A stretch of DNA of 64,000 nt from Eleginops maclovinus (lineage: Eukaryota; Chordata; Actinopteri; Perciformes; Eleginopidae), in the NCBI RefSeq assembly GCF_036324505.1, contig NC_086354.1:6492217-6556216 (forward strand), given 5' to 3'. Below the pieces are notes generated by a model. That model did no database searches, was not told the DNA's origin, and worked only from the letters and a program-made list of their open reading frames with translations. The translations under genes were made by a program, and so were the position numbers. Within the stretch, counting starts at the first letter, position 1. Every line of letters begins with the position of its first letter. Shown here piece after piece: positions 26,247 through 38,543 of this stretch.

Positions 26247-29200
26247 ATGCTTTCTGTGGGGATACTGATAATTGCACTCACTTCGCAGTGCTGTCTCAGC
26301 TATGCTACTTTTGGAGTTTTGCTGTCAAGGTATGAGTTTTATTTCTCTGTTTAGTAATAAATTGCCTGCATTTTTTTGGTCAAGTTCAATATCCATCAAG
26401 AGTAACTCATTTCACGGACTTGATGTCATAGAATAGTTGATTCCATTAAGGATTACAAATGATTCATTTGATTTTAAATGCTGTATTAAGATAACATAAG
26501 GACCTTTATTTATCCCCGTGGAGAAATTCAGTAGTTTAAAGCAGCAACAGGAATAGTGAAAAACAGGACAGTAGAGATTCACAATTAAATACAATTAAAA
26601 ACTGTTAAAACAAGATTTATATTGTAGAAGAGTTTGCTTATTTATTTTTTTATTTAGAAGTTTATTGATCAGGGACAAATGCATTAAACATTATTTCATA
26701 TGAAATACAAAACAGATGTCATGCATACAAGTTTCTAACTGAAGCTAATTTGCAACCCCTGTCCCCGGTTAGGCTTTTGCTATTAAAACAGAGTTCATGA
26801 GCAAAGTTAAAAACAATACGGAAACATGAACAAACAAAACATATAGCCCGAGACAGAATCGATACATACAAGAATCAAAAACACAAAACATAAAAGGCAG
26901 GACACTAAACGAGTACAGTAGGATATAAAAGTCAATGTTCACTGGTTTGTTTCAGTTTCAGCCATTGTTTTACTTCGGTGTTAAAAGCCTTGAGCTCTGT
27001 CAATGTTTTTATTGCAGGTGGTAATGTATTCCATAGGTTGGTACCTATTACTGAGAAGGATGACTGTCCAAATGTTGTCCTGCGTTTCACTGTTCTATAA
27101 TTATTGCTTGTTACACTCCTAGTTCTAATTCCACTGTTTTGTTGGGTTACTAGTTGGCAGAGTATTTCTGGAGCAAGGTTGTTCACACACTTGAAAGTCA
27201 GTTTTAAGAATGAGAGGCCTAGAAAACTGTCAAAACTTAAGTTATGTTTCTTGATAATTTGGCAGTGGTGCCATCTAGGAGGTTTATTATCCATTACTTT
27301 CAGTGCCGGTTTATATAATGACCTAATTGGTGCCGGTGTTGTTTGATTAGCTTGACCCTAAACGGTTGTACAATATGATAAATGGGAGAATATCATGGCA
27401 TGCATGAACTGTTGTGCTGCCTTAAGGGGTACAGTGGTATGCAAAAGTTTGGGCACCCCTCTGAGATTTCATGACAATTTGCTTTTCCTTTATAATAGAA
27501 GATCACAGCAACAACATTTGTTTTCCTACAAAGATGTAGACGTTTTAGTGTTTTCCAGACCAAAATTCTTAGGGTAGCATTACATAGTTTTATTATAATA
27601 AAATAAAATGCAAAAAATGGGATGTGCAAAAGTTTGGGCACCCTTATAAATAGCATTCATTTCAACACCTGTACGGATTTATAGCTGACAGGTTGCTGCA
27701 CAAAATTGCTTTGATTAGCTCATTAGACCTTCAATTACAAAGACAGGTGGAACCAATCATGAAAAAGGCTATTTAACATAGGTAATAGCTGGCTGTGCCT
27801 GGCCTAGGTTCTTTCTTAGGGAGTGGCAAGATGGGGACCTCAAAACAACTCTCCACTGACCTGAAAGCTAAGATAATCCAACATTATAAATTAGGAGAAG
27901 GGTACAAAAAATTATCTGACAGGTTTAAACTGTCTGTCTCCACAGTCAGAAACGTAGTTGTGAAATGGAAGGCCACAGGAACAGTCCGTGTGAAGGAAAG
28001 ATGTGGTAGGCCGACAAAAATAGGGGAAAGGCACAGGCGAAGGATGGTGAAAATGGTCACAGAGAAGCCACAGACCACCTCCAGAGAACTACAACAACAT
28101 CTGGCTGCTGATGGTGTAGTTGTTCACCGTTCCACAATCCAGCGTACTTTGCACCAGGAAGAGCTCATTGGAAGGGTGATGTGCAAAAAGCCTTTCCTGA
28201 GTGTTAATCACAAGAAGAGTCGCATGAGGTATGCAAAAGCACATCTGGACAAGCCAGAAGCATTTTGGAACAAAATACTGTGGTCAGATGAGACCAAGAT
28301 TGAGTTATTTGGTCATAACATGAACAGGTATGCATGGCGAAAAAAACACACTGCATTCAATGAAAAGAACTTGTTGCCCACTGTAAAATTTGGTGGAGGA
28401 TCTATCATGTTATGGGGCTGTGTGGCTAGCACAGGTACTGGAAAACTTGTTAAAGTTGAGGGCCACATGAATTCCTTACAGTACCAGGAGATTCTTGACA
28501 AGAATGTTCTAGAGTCAGTCACAAAGTTGAAGCTACGCCGGGGTTGGATTTTTCAGCAGGACAATGATCCTAAGCACCGATCAAAATCCACCAAGGAATT
28601 CATGCAGAAGCACAGGTACAATGTTCTGGAATGGCCATCCCAGTCCCCAGACCTTAACATCATTGAAAATGTATGGATTTATTTGAAGAAGGCTGTCCAT
28701 GCACGGAGGCCAAGAAACCTGACTGAACTGGAGACGTTTTGTGTGGAAGAATGGGCCAAAATACCACCTGCCAGGCTTAAGGGACTTGTCTGTGGCTACA
28801 GGAGGCGTCTACAGGCCGTTATTGCAGCAAAAGGAGGCAATAATAAATATTAATGGAATTATTTCTTAGGGGTGCCCAAATTTATGCACATGCCTATTTT
28901 TGTTTGAATGCACATAAACATGTTTCTGTTTGACCAATAAAAGTTATTTCACTACTGAGATGTTTCTGTTACCATAAGGTATAACATATGTTAAAATGAA
29001 GTTGCTGCTTCAAAAGCTCAGCAAGTGACAAACTGATGCAGTGGTTTTCCTAAGGGGTGCCCAAACTTTTGCATACCACTGTATATATTGTCTACTCAGA
29101 CGAAAGCAGTTTAAATTGGTTTTGACAGTTTTACACGGACTCTTTACATGTCGATCAAACTTCAATTGAGAGTCTAAAATGACCCCTAAAAATTTGAACT

Positions 29201-32200
29201 CGTCTACTTGGTCTATTTCTATCTCATTAATCTTTATTCCAGAATTTTCTTTGGCTTTCCTCCTAATTGAGAAGCAAATCGACACAGTTTTGTTATAATT
29301 CAAGGTTAAATGATTATGTTGAAGCCACTGTGACACACCAGACATTTCTTCTAACAGTAGTTCTGCTGCCATCTGTGGAGTATTGCAGATACATATACAA
29401 TTGTGTCGTCCGCATACATTTGGCATTTGGCTCTTTTGCAGGTATCTGGTAAATCATTAATATATAAACTAAAAAGTAAGGGACCCAAAATTGAACCTTG
29501 TGGAATTCCCATACGGCAAGTCTGGTCAGTTGACAGGGTAGTGTTAGATCTGACCCATTGCTCTCTGTGTTCAAGAAAACATCGAAACCAAGTCATTTTC
29601 TCCTCCGAGAAATTAAATGCTTTGAGTTTATTTAGGAGAATTTTGTGGTTGATAGTGTCAAAGGCTTTTTTCAAGTCCAAGAACACTGCCACCACTACAT
29701 TTCCTTCATCTAATGACTGTTTTATAGGTTCTGTGAGATAACAGTTTGCCCACTCTGTTGAGTACCCTGCTCTGAACCCAAATTGTTTGGGGTGCAGTAA
29801 ATTATTGCTTTCAATGTAATCAACAAGTTGTTTCTGAACACCGGGATGGAACCGTAAGGTGTCCATCCCGAAATGATCCCTGGCCTTAGAAAGCCTTAAC
29901 AGCATTATAACTTCACCAATTTCAATTTGATAGACCTCTTTAATATGAAAAGACATGGAGAGTGTCTTCTAACTTAACTGGTCGAAAGTGTGTTGCCAGT
30001 TCCTCTACTGACTTGAAAATTAAATGAAAAATGAATTCAATTTATTTGCAATTTCCACATCAATGTTACTAACTATTCCATTTATGTTCAGTTCCACAAT
30101 AGATTTTTTGGGGTTAGGAGCTCGATCAGTCAGAATATTGAGATGTTTCCAGATAACTGAGCTTTTCCCTTCTGAGTTGGCAATTCATTTCATAAAGTAA
30201 GAGGTTTTTGCATTACGCAACTCCCTAAATACTGTATTTCTTAACCCTTTAAAAATAATTATGTCTGTATGTGTTTTTGTAGTTAACGAGTGTTTGAGCG
30301 CGAAATCTCTTTTCTTCATTAATTGACGAATGTCTTTATTCAGCCACGGTAAAGCCCTGTGACGTTGTGGGTGTTTCAATGGCTGAATATATTTCTGCAT
30401 CAAATCTGTAAGTGTTTTCATTATTGTAGCACAGCAGGTGTTTACATCATGAGTTTGCATAACAGCATCCCAATTAATATTCTGTAGTTCATTTTCAAAT
30501 TGTGTCACTGTTTTGGGAGATGACTGCAAACTCAGGTTTACCGGAGTCATTACTCCAGGATTGTAGACGTTTTTTTTGTTAATTTTCTAACAATTAAAAC
30601 CATGTTGTGGTCGGACAGGCCTGTAATTAAATGATACGTCTTTGTCACTCTTTCAGCTCTATTTGTGAAAATCAAATCAATGAGAGTTTCACTGACTTTA
30701 GTAAGTCTTGTCGGTTCTTTAATTATTTGCATGAAACTATATTTTGAATATATTGTTTTTAGTTTTTGTTTGCTGCCTTTGTCCAACCAATTTATACTAT
30801 AATCTCCTAGAAAATTAGTTTCACAGCTACAATTTAGTAGTTCATCCAATTCCTGGTAAAATGAAGCACCGGGTGAAGGAGGATTAAATAGAGTCACAAT
30901 ATTACATTTCATTTTTGTTGATTACATTACATTAATGGCCACACATTTTAAAGGCGTATCCAAATTAATTTCAACACTTTTGAAATGATGTCTAATGTAA
31001 ATCAGTGCTCCACCCCCCCTGCCTGACACTCTGTCTTTCCTAAAGCAGACATAACCAGGTACATCAATCGCGTGTGTTGGGATATTACAATTTAGCCATG
31101 ACTCAGTTAGACATAGATAATCCAAATTAGAGTCGGTTAGTAGGTGTTGAACTGGATCTCGTTTTGATATAATGCTTCGGATGTTTAAATGTCCTCCTTT
31201 TGGTTTGGTCTTTGAGTCCCATATGACCTTTGCATGATTTACAGTCTGAAAAAAATCTGAATTGCCTTTGTTTACCTTCTGCATGACCTAGAATGCTTCT
31301 TTTACTGTGTATAAAGGATTTGCTAGTTGCCCGTTTTGCTGCATATTTTCTTCCCATTGTGTGCGATGGTTCTGGCTCTGTTGGTAGACCAGATTCATCT
31401 ATATGAAGTGTAGAATCACAGGTGTATTGTTGGGAGTCAGGCAGCAATTTCAAATGAAGCATGTTCGTTGGATCCCTCCCTCTGGTGGAAACATGCTGCA
31501 CCAGCACTGATTTTGCTGGATCCAGCTGCACTCTGGTGGAGATAGTTCACTTCATGATCCTGTAGACCACACCCATCTGGGTAAAGAGTGGAATCACTGA
31601 TAGGTTGTTGAGGCTCAATAATCAGTGATTTCATTTGGAGCATATCCTTTAGCTTGCTACCTCTGGTGTGATCATGCCAAGCTGGTGTTGGTTCTGCTGT
31701 GTCCAGTTGTGCAATCTGACTGGGGTTGGCTCCAATGGACCAGGGTTCAGCTGTATATCCCCACTTAGTAGCAGCAAAAACAGTAAGGTGTTGTAAGCAT
31801 GCCATTTGCTTCTCTTGGTTATTTGTTTCCTGTTTTTTCCATTATAGTATTCTTTCTGCCAGAAGATGGTATAAGCAACTAAATATCCATGCCCAAAATA
31901 AGTCAGTCTTGACGTGTTATTTAGAGTAGAAGATAATCCACAAATACATGATTGATTACTTGCCAGATAAAGGCATTGAACAGGTGGAGCAATCAGAAGC
32001 TACATGCAGAGAAGCAGTGTCCAAACAATCCATTTTCTCTGTACCTTTTGTTTGAGCCTTGACTTGGATTTAGGCATTTCTTTGGGTTGGAACATTTTTG
32101 TTGAAAAACATTGGATGAAGCTGACAGGAGACAGTGAAAAATGTTAAAAATAAGGAAAGGTGTGGAGCCCAACAAACCACACCACCCCTCAGTGGCCATT

Positions 32201-35200
32201 TTCTTTCACCTCACCTTCATTTGTATTTATTTAGAACATTTCAAAAATGCATCCAATTATGCTTTCTGTATGTGCGCTAATGCTACTAGTTTGAGTAGCT
32301 TTAATAGCTAGCAATTTGAGTAGCTTTAATAGCTAGCAATTTGAGTAGCTTGTGGGTTCTTTTAAATGTATTCTCTGAATTATATTTGTGAAAATTCTGC
32401 ATTATTCTCAAAATACGAAACAAAAAAACAAAATGTAATGTCTTTATGCTGGGCTCTAAAGAGTTATGTAAATTCTTCTCTCTGATTTAGATCAATCTGT
32501 AAATCTTCAGGGCCTTATTCTCCAGCAACTTGCTTTCAACAAATAGATACACATTTGCTTCCAACTTGATAAACATGTCTGTATAATAAATGTCCATTTG
32601 TTTTAACTTGATTTTCCACATATACACGTGTCACAGGGAAGTTCTTCCTACCACCACAACGAGCAATGCAGAGCCCAGTGTTCGTGAAGCACGGTCAGCG
32701 GGCGATCAGCTGGTAGTTCATCCGGTGGACTGTGTTCTGTCAGACTGGAGCTCGTGGTCACGCTGCGACACCTGTCAGAAGAAAAGAGTAAATATGATGA
32801 CAGCAGACAGCTGGCAGTGCATTACATGACTTGTGCTTGTTGATCCATTAGGACACCACCATGTTTACCTGATAATCAACTGTAGCTGATATTTTCGGTT
32901 GATGTTGATCACTTTTCATGCATGCACTCAGAAACATAAATTATTATACATTTAGGTTTGTCAGAGAAAGTTTATATCCAAACACAAGTTTAGGGTTCTG
33001 CCTGAAACCGTCACTTTGCATGTTTTTCTTACAAATAATTAATAGTTGTTCCGACTATCATGTTGTAAACCTTGCATCAGCAGGCAGTGCCTCCCATATA
33101 CCAAAATTCACCATTGAACGCATGTCAATGGATTAATCTGATTTCAGCACCTTCTTATAACATATATAGGCTATACTTATAGGGATTTAGTTTTAGGAAA
33201 ATTGTTCTTGCTAAGAGGTATGAGAAAACTCTTGTTCTGCCATGAAAAAGGTTATGCTACAGCCAGCAGATATCTAATTGAACTAAGTTTAGGGATTTGA
33301 AACAGGAGTAACAGACAATCTGGCTCTGTGAGCGAAAGAGTCACTAGCATCCCTAAAGGCTTTATTAACTCCTATAACACATCCAGTTTTTACCATTTTT
33401 GGCTAGTTCAAGTGACTTCCAGGTGTCCCACTTAGTTAACATGTGACTGTTCCTGAAACACTGACCAACTCTATTCACCTTTCAAGTTCTTAGGGCTAAG
33501 TTAAGTTAGCCCGCAGCTGTTGGTAGCTTTAGCATAGCCGAGTTTTATTAATCTTCTCCTCTAACTCTCACAAAAAGTAAATTAATATATAGTCCAAAAT
33601 GTCAGACCTTTCTTTTAACTTGAAAAATGGTTGACTTTAACTGAAAGATAAATCAAACAAATAAAATGTACAAAAAAAGTTATGGTTTTGTCTGCTGCAA
33701 TGAACTACATCTATGTCCATATCCCACTACATTGGCCAGAAAAGTTGATCCAACTATTGTCACGCACTGATTTTCATAAATGACATAAGATTTGGTACAG
33801 TCAGTTTAGAGAATGGTGAATAAATCATTCCCAAAGAGCTGGTACTGAGAGATAATTCTGCAGTCTGAGGCATTCAACATTTTGACCCTTGTGGGCAGTT
33901 TTTCTGTGAGGCAAAGGTCTCAGCGGATGTACTCCAGTGCTCTATCTCATCCACTTTACAAGGAAGGGGATTAATAACCTTGACATGACAAAGTGAAAAC
34001 AGCCCTCTAATGAGATTCCGGCTGTTATACTCCCCCGGAGCAGTTTCCAAGCTCTTCCACCACCTTTATTGGGCTGTTAGGAGCCTTTCTCTGTGTTTCT
34101 CTGACCGTTTATGTGTTTGTCTCCCTCACCCATCCAGTATCGCTATGCTAAACTAGAGCAGCCGTCTCAGTTTGGAGGGCAGCCGTGCAATTTTTATGGC
34201 AGGGAGGAGGAGGCCTGTATTGTTCCGGACCGCTACACATGCGACAATGTTCCCTTGTGTGAGGGATTCCTCTGCAAACAAACAGGTATATCCATAAATT
34301 GTATATATGGGTATATAAACAGTCCAGATAGATTATTACACTGCTTCTGTCCTTATGCTAAGCTAAGCTAATTAGTGGCTTGCTGTAACCCGTGTTGTGG
34401 GGAAGGGGCAAGTGATTACAATGCAAATTGGTCTCCAGATTTATATTTTTGGCGAAATTAACCACTGCTATTTGCCATCAACATCTGTCCTCTCCTTCAG
34501 GTCGCTGTATTCCCAGAACTCTGCAGTGCAGTGGGGAGGATGACTGCGGTGACATGTCAGATGAAGCCGGCTGTAAGACAGTTTCCAAGCCCTGCAGACA
34601 GGAGGCTGAAGAGTACTGGGGAATCGAAAACCTCGCCAAAGGGTTAATCACATTTCCATTAGTCTACAATATGATTGTCAGTTATTTCAGGGGACTTGAA
34701 TACCTCAAACATGATGTTCTTCTCACACCCATCTGCTGCTGTTACTTGTTTTTCAGGATCAACATCCTGAACAGTAACCTGGAAGGACTGGTGCTTGATA
34801 ACAGATACTACGCTGGCAGCTGCCTGCCAGACTACATCCAGGATGTCAGATTCAGGAAGCCTTACAACTTACAACAGTACACTCATCAGGTGAAACCAGC
34901 TGCGAATCACAGATATTAATTAGGTTACTTTAAGGTACCACTTTTCAAGAAAAAAAACAATCTATTCTCTACTCTAGTCTGATACTCAAATAAAGGATTC
35001 AACATAACGAGATAATTGATTTTTTTCCTATAAGGAGCAATTTCGAGAGATGAGGTTGATCCAACACTGCAAAGTGAAGCCAAGGGGTTCCTTGCCAAAA
35101 ACAGGAATATTTTTCAGATTTTTCCCTAGTAACTTTGTGAAGTTTCTCTGGATATTACCATGAGAATTGCTCTCTCCCTCCACTGTGGCCATAACACGCA

Positions 35201-38200
35201 CATTATTTTATCTGTTGTCAGTAAAAACGTTGCTTTATATATTTGGTCCACCACAGTGTTAAGGAATGTTTCCCTCCCATGTTTTTACAGACAAAAGGCT
35301 CTTATGACTTCACCTTGGAGTCTTTTAACTCATACTCTGAGTACATGGACCACAGCGTTAAGGAGCGCACTACCCAAACCACTATTTCCATTGGCTTTGC
35401 CATTCCAGGCGTAGCTGAATTTGGCTACAACTACAATAATGCCAAACATACCAAGGCTGAAAGGAAGATCCGGCGTGCTTCTGGCAGGGTAAGTTATTGT
35501 TTGTTTTTGTTTTTGTCATTGCCTCTGTTAATCCTAGTGATTTCTCAAAAACAGACAAAAGACGGATTTACCATACAAACTCAAAAGTCATCTGTTCTAT
35601 CTCTCAATTCAGACTCCAATCGTAACCTTAAAGTATTAACGTGTCCATTAATTTCGTCCTGCTTTCTCTCCCCTCAGACTAACAGCTTTGTGAGGGCCAA
35701 AGCAGAGCTTGAGATGGCCCAGTACATGTTGAAGTCAGATGATTTAATGCTTCACCCAGAGTTCTTGCAGCGGCTGCGCTCCTTGCCTCAGACCTATGTT
35801 TATGGGGAATACAGACAGATCTTTAGGGACTATGGCACCCACTACATCACAGAGGCTGCCCTTGGTGGAGACTTCACGCACACTATCATCCTGAATAAGG
35901 AGAAGCTTGAGGAGTCAGGTAATCAGATCATGACGCCTCAGTCAAATGAAGCTTGGTTTGAATGGTTGAATTCAAACCAAGAATGCATATCAAAACAAGA
36001 TAATTATCATGATCAAATACTTTGGTTTGGCAATGGTAGTGACATCCTGTACATCCTGTCATCTCTAACACTGACACCTGATGATCAGTAGTAATACATA
36101 AAATAATATAAATCAACATTTTTATTATTTCGCACCATTTAAAGCCTAGGTTAAAAGGTGCTATACAAAAGAAAAATGGTCCAAAATGTTAGCCCTGAGG
36201 CACCCCAAGTAAACGACACAAAGTTGGATAACTTGCCTTCCTGTTGGATAAATAAGAGGGACACCAGTTTAGTGCTACTCAGAATATCCCTACAATGTTC
36301 TGGCCTGTCAATGGAAATAAGGTGACTGTTTGTCAAAGGTTGCAGACACAAAAAAAATATATTACAATGGCAATTTCATTATAGTCTAGCTGCGTGAGAT
36401 ATAATATGACCTCCTTGAATACTTTGGTTGTTCTAGAATATTCTTTGGACGACTACAAACGCTGCACGCAGTCAGGCCTAAAGGTTGGGGCCAACATATA
36501 TGGTGTTTATGTGTCTGCCGGATTCCAGGGTGGATCTTGTGATGGCCTGCTCAATGAGATGGGAGGTGAGGTATCATGTTCTTACCATATTCGCTGCAGA
36601 ATATGTTCTGTTCTACATCAGACATAGGAACTCATGCTTCAACTTTGAAGTCTTCCGGTTTCTCCACAGAGGACACAGTGCATGGCAGCATGGTGGAGGA
36701 CTTTGTTGCTGTTGTAAAAGGTGGAAATAGTGAGTCCATCACTGCTTTGGTTTCTAAAAAACTTCCCACCCCACAGCTGATGGGACTCTGGGGTGAAGGT
36801 GTGCGTTTCAACCCAGACTTTCTTCGCACTACAGTGAGTTTCTCTCCTTTTTACTTGATGTCATGCTTTCCTTTTCGTTAATTTCTTACTTACCTTGTCT
36901 TATCCTGTGTTCATTCATATTACGATACATGCTATAAACTAAATGCTAATATTCCCCCAATCAACTTGACTTATCGATGCCCGAAAATTCAGCAGAGTTG
37001 TTTTTTGGTGTTAACAATATTTGCTCTACTACAAACAGGCAAAGTACAAATTGGCTAACACATCTTGAGAACAAACTGCAAAGAAGACAAATAGTAATTG
37101 TGCCAAATACAAACGGGCTGACTCCCTCAGAAATGACCAAGTTTCTATCCCAAAAATGTAAAATTGAAGAATATTTCATAATGACATTTGTTTTCCATTA
37201 GACACGGCCCCTGTATGCGTTGGTCAACTCCAGAGACTTCTCCCATGATGCCACCCTGAAAAGAAACCTGAAGAGAGCGCTGTCAGAGTACCTGGCAGAG
37301 GCCAGCTCATGTCGGTGTGCTCCCTGCCGAAACAATGGAGTGGCCGTTTTGAGAGGTACCTTAAATATTATTTTTGGTGTTTATGCAAATCATTATATCC
37401 CATATCCATAACTTATTGACCGAAAGCTCATTCAAAATTCTGAATTTCTTTTCTAAGATAGTTTGTTTTTTTCCCATATAGTTTGGGCACAATACTTGAA
37501 GGGATACATCACCCACTAAATGACCATTTGGAATCAATTAATGACCCTGTGTAAGTCTCAATTAGTGAACCAAGGGCAAAAAATATTATAGATAAATAAA
37601 TAATAATAGTCAAATTGTAGTAGATTTCACTGTGAAAAACAAAGCTGTCCTCAATAATCAATGATTTTATATAAAAATACTTGTTGTGGGGCAGAAGGAT
37701 TCCTTTACTTTGGCAGAAACTCTGAGCAAACGCAATATACAGTATAGTTTAGTAAGAGAGGTCATAATGATGCAATGAGTTTTCAGTCTTTTGCAGGTGA
37801 AGACCTTTGTTTTTACTTAAAGGAGCATTGGGTGACTTTTTTTTACCTTCAAAGGATGACTGAGGGAGCTGATTTTACTAACAAATATTCTCTGTTGGTG
37901 TTGTTGTTTCCTAACGCAATGTAAGAGTGTGTAACGCGAATCTGATGATGTTTCAGTGGAGATTATGATGTAAGTTATAATGATGAGAGTGAAGGAAATA
38001 TGTCCTTCTCCTTCAACAGGCACTAGATGTGACTGCGTGTGTCCTGTTGGCTACTCTGGGCCGGGCTGTGAGCTTACTAATAGGCGGAAAGGTTAGCTCC
38101 CTGCAAAACAATTTTCAACCTTTTTGTCTCTCTTTTTGCTAGAACATGATATATTGATATGAAATATGATGTGGTCTCTCCTGACAGACATTGCCATTGA

Positions 38201-38342
38201 AGGCAGCTGGAACTGCTGGGGTGCATGGTCATCCTGCAGTGGGAGAACAATGACGAGGAGCCGTCAGTGTAACAACCCAGCACCTGGTAACGGAGGCCTG
38301 CCGTGCAGAGGACTGCAGCAGGAGTCTACTGAATGCTTTTAA
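26247..38342 (+). CDS. c8b: complement component C8 beta chain, 12 exons, 589 aa
   Basis: Exons: 26247-26329, 32637-32787, 34138-34285, 34501-34642, 34757-34889, 35291-35488, 35678-35918, 36437-36565, 36670-36833, 37202-37355, 38020-38091, 38188-38342 (stop TAA). All introns are GT-AG and phases close. The predicted protein (589 aa) is close to the usual C8 beta length. Exon 1 encodes a signal peptide (MLSVGILIIALTSQCCLSYA). Then come TSP1 (WSSWSRC, a C-mannosylation-type WxxW), an LDL-receptor class A repeat from about residue 128 (ending DDCGDMSDEAGC), the MACPF domain with signature YGTHYITEAALGG at about 337-349, an EGF-like region (CRCAPCRNNG, CDCVCPVGYSG) and a second TSP1 (WNCWGAWSSC). 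C8 beta is secreted, binds C5b-7 and starts C8 insertion into the membrane attack complex. Beta rather than alpha is supported by sequence and by its place next to dab1. The ATG is chosen because it opens the signal peptide. Confidence 0.95.
27432..29081 (+). mobile_element. Tc1-type DNA transposon inserted in the LINE
   Basis: Bounded by TA at 27430-27431 and 29082-29083. The outer terminal inverted repeats (CAGTGGTATGCAAAAGTTTG inward, perfect over about 29 bp) are repeated internally near 27625-27651 and 28867-28890, the IR/DR arrangement known for fish Tc1-like elements. The 1650-bp unit carries one uninterrupted transposase gene. Removing the element and one TA restores the LINE frame across the junction apart from a single nonsense codon, so the order of insertions is LINE first, Tc1 second. 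Confidence 0.95.
27831..28853 (+). CDS. Tc1/mariner transposase, intact 340 aa
   Basis: Cuts and pastes its own element at TA sites. I chose the ATG opening MGTSKQLSTDLKAKII, the standard start for fish Tc1 transposases; an in-frame ATG 12 codons upstream is possible. Residues 1-110 form the paired-like HTH DNA-binding region (YKLGEGYKKLSDRFKLSVST) with a GRPTKI-type GRPR motif before the second HTH. The DDE catalytic triad is visible in WSDETKI, FQQDNDPKH and SPDLNIIENVW. The C-terminus is GGNNKY, as usual in the family, and the length matches full-length members. No stop or frameshift. It lies in c8b intron 1, in the same orientation as c8b. Whether it is expressed or active is unknown. Confidence 0.95.
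   Translation: MGTSKQLSTDLKAKIIQHYKLGEGYKKLSDRFKLSVSTVRNVVVKWKATGTVRVKERCGRPTKIGERHRRRMVKMVTEKPQTTSRELQQHLAADGVVVHRSTIQRTLHQEELIGRVMCKKPFLSVNHKKSRMRYAKAHLDKPEAFWNKILWSDETKIELFGHNMNRYAWRKKHTAFNEKNLLPTVKFGGGSIMLWGCVASTGTGKLVKVEGHMNSLQYQEILDKNVLESVTKLKLRRGWIFQQDNDPKHRSKSTKEFMQKHRYNVLEWPSQSPDLNIIENVWIYLKKAVHARRPRNLTELETFCVEEWAKIPPARLKGLVCGYRRRLQAVIAAKGGNNKY
32291..32352 (+). repeat. 25-bp tandem repeat, about 2.5 copies
   Basis: The unit TTTGAGTAGCTTTAATAGCT plus AGCAA is repeated head to tail in c8b intron 1, beyond the LINE. Confidence 0.9.
33400..33612 (-). repeat. dispersed teleost repeat, reverse copy in c8b intron 2
   Basis: Contains GTGACTTCCAGGTGTC, GGCTAAGTTAAGTTAGC, TCTTCTCCTCTAACTCTCAC and ATAGTCCAAAATGTC in the reverse order of the copy at 12703. 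A short further relic (TATGCTAAGCTAAGCTAA) occurs at about 34353 in intron 3. Confidence 0.5.
36130..36360 (-). pseudogene. possible reverse-transcriptase relic
   Basis: On the minus strand a 66-codon frame reads LSNFVSFTWGASG and then LLYSTF. This resembles the GVPQGS-xLGPxLF-xLY core of LINE reverse transcriptase after small deletions. Located in c8b intron 7. Weak; shown because nothing else explains the frame. Confidence 0.3.
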
Positions 38343-38543
38343 AATCTGTTCTGACGTCAACGTTGACATTTATAAAAACCCTCTTTGAAGCTATAAGGTT
38401 GGTCTGGTTCGTCTTTGTCTTTAGACTTACAAAGTTACACAATGAATCATATTTGATTTACAACGTACTTGACCTTAATGCGATATCTTCTATGAATATT
38501 TTATAAACAATAGTAAACCAGGTCTCTTCTGGATAACTGTATC

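Larger units (their letters stand above)
26640..31810 (-). mobile_element. L2/CR1-like non-LTR retrotransposon, decayed and interrupted
   Basis: Read on the minus strand from about 31810 to 26640. A poorly conserved 5' region is followed by an apurinic endonuclease-like domain (about 31284-30550: LNIRSIISKRD, LCLTESWLN, LSDHNMV) and reverse transcriptase (29956-29010: FRAGYSTEW, VFLDLKKAFDTI, MGIPQGSILGPLLFSLYIND, QMYADDTIVY). The typical jockey-superfamily C-terminus ends at 26932 (LAPEILCQL, FSVIGTNLWNTLP). The 3' end is A/T-rich (about 26640-26660). The reading frame carries an in-frame stop near 30919, frameshifts near 30550, a further stop beyond the Tc1 insertion and the Tc1 insertion itself, so it is not active. 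It is antisense to c8b in intron 1. Clade assignment is by recognition only. Confidence 0.85.
26330..32636 (+). other. c8b: c8b intron 1, 6.3 kb, filled by nested transposable elements
   Basis: Donor AAG|GTATGAG, acceptor GTCACAG|GGAAG. About 80 percent of the intron is an antisense L2-like LINE split by a Tc1 element. The other c8b introns are short (mostly 0.1-1.4 kb), so this intron was enlarged by insertion. A separate LINE-3'-end-like scrap (GGACCTTTATTTATCCCCGT) lies at about 26500-26520. Confidence 0.8.

Noticed and set aside
34428..34919. A single 163-codon frame spanning c8b exons 4 and 5
   Set aside because: It reads through a short intron (34643-34756); the LDL-receptor A and MACPF parts align only when that intron is removed.
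35243..36091. 282-codon frame across c8b exons 6 and 7
   Set aside because: It includes a 189-nt intron with standard GT-AG ends; the intronic part has no counterpart in C8 beta.
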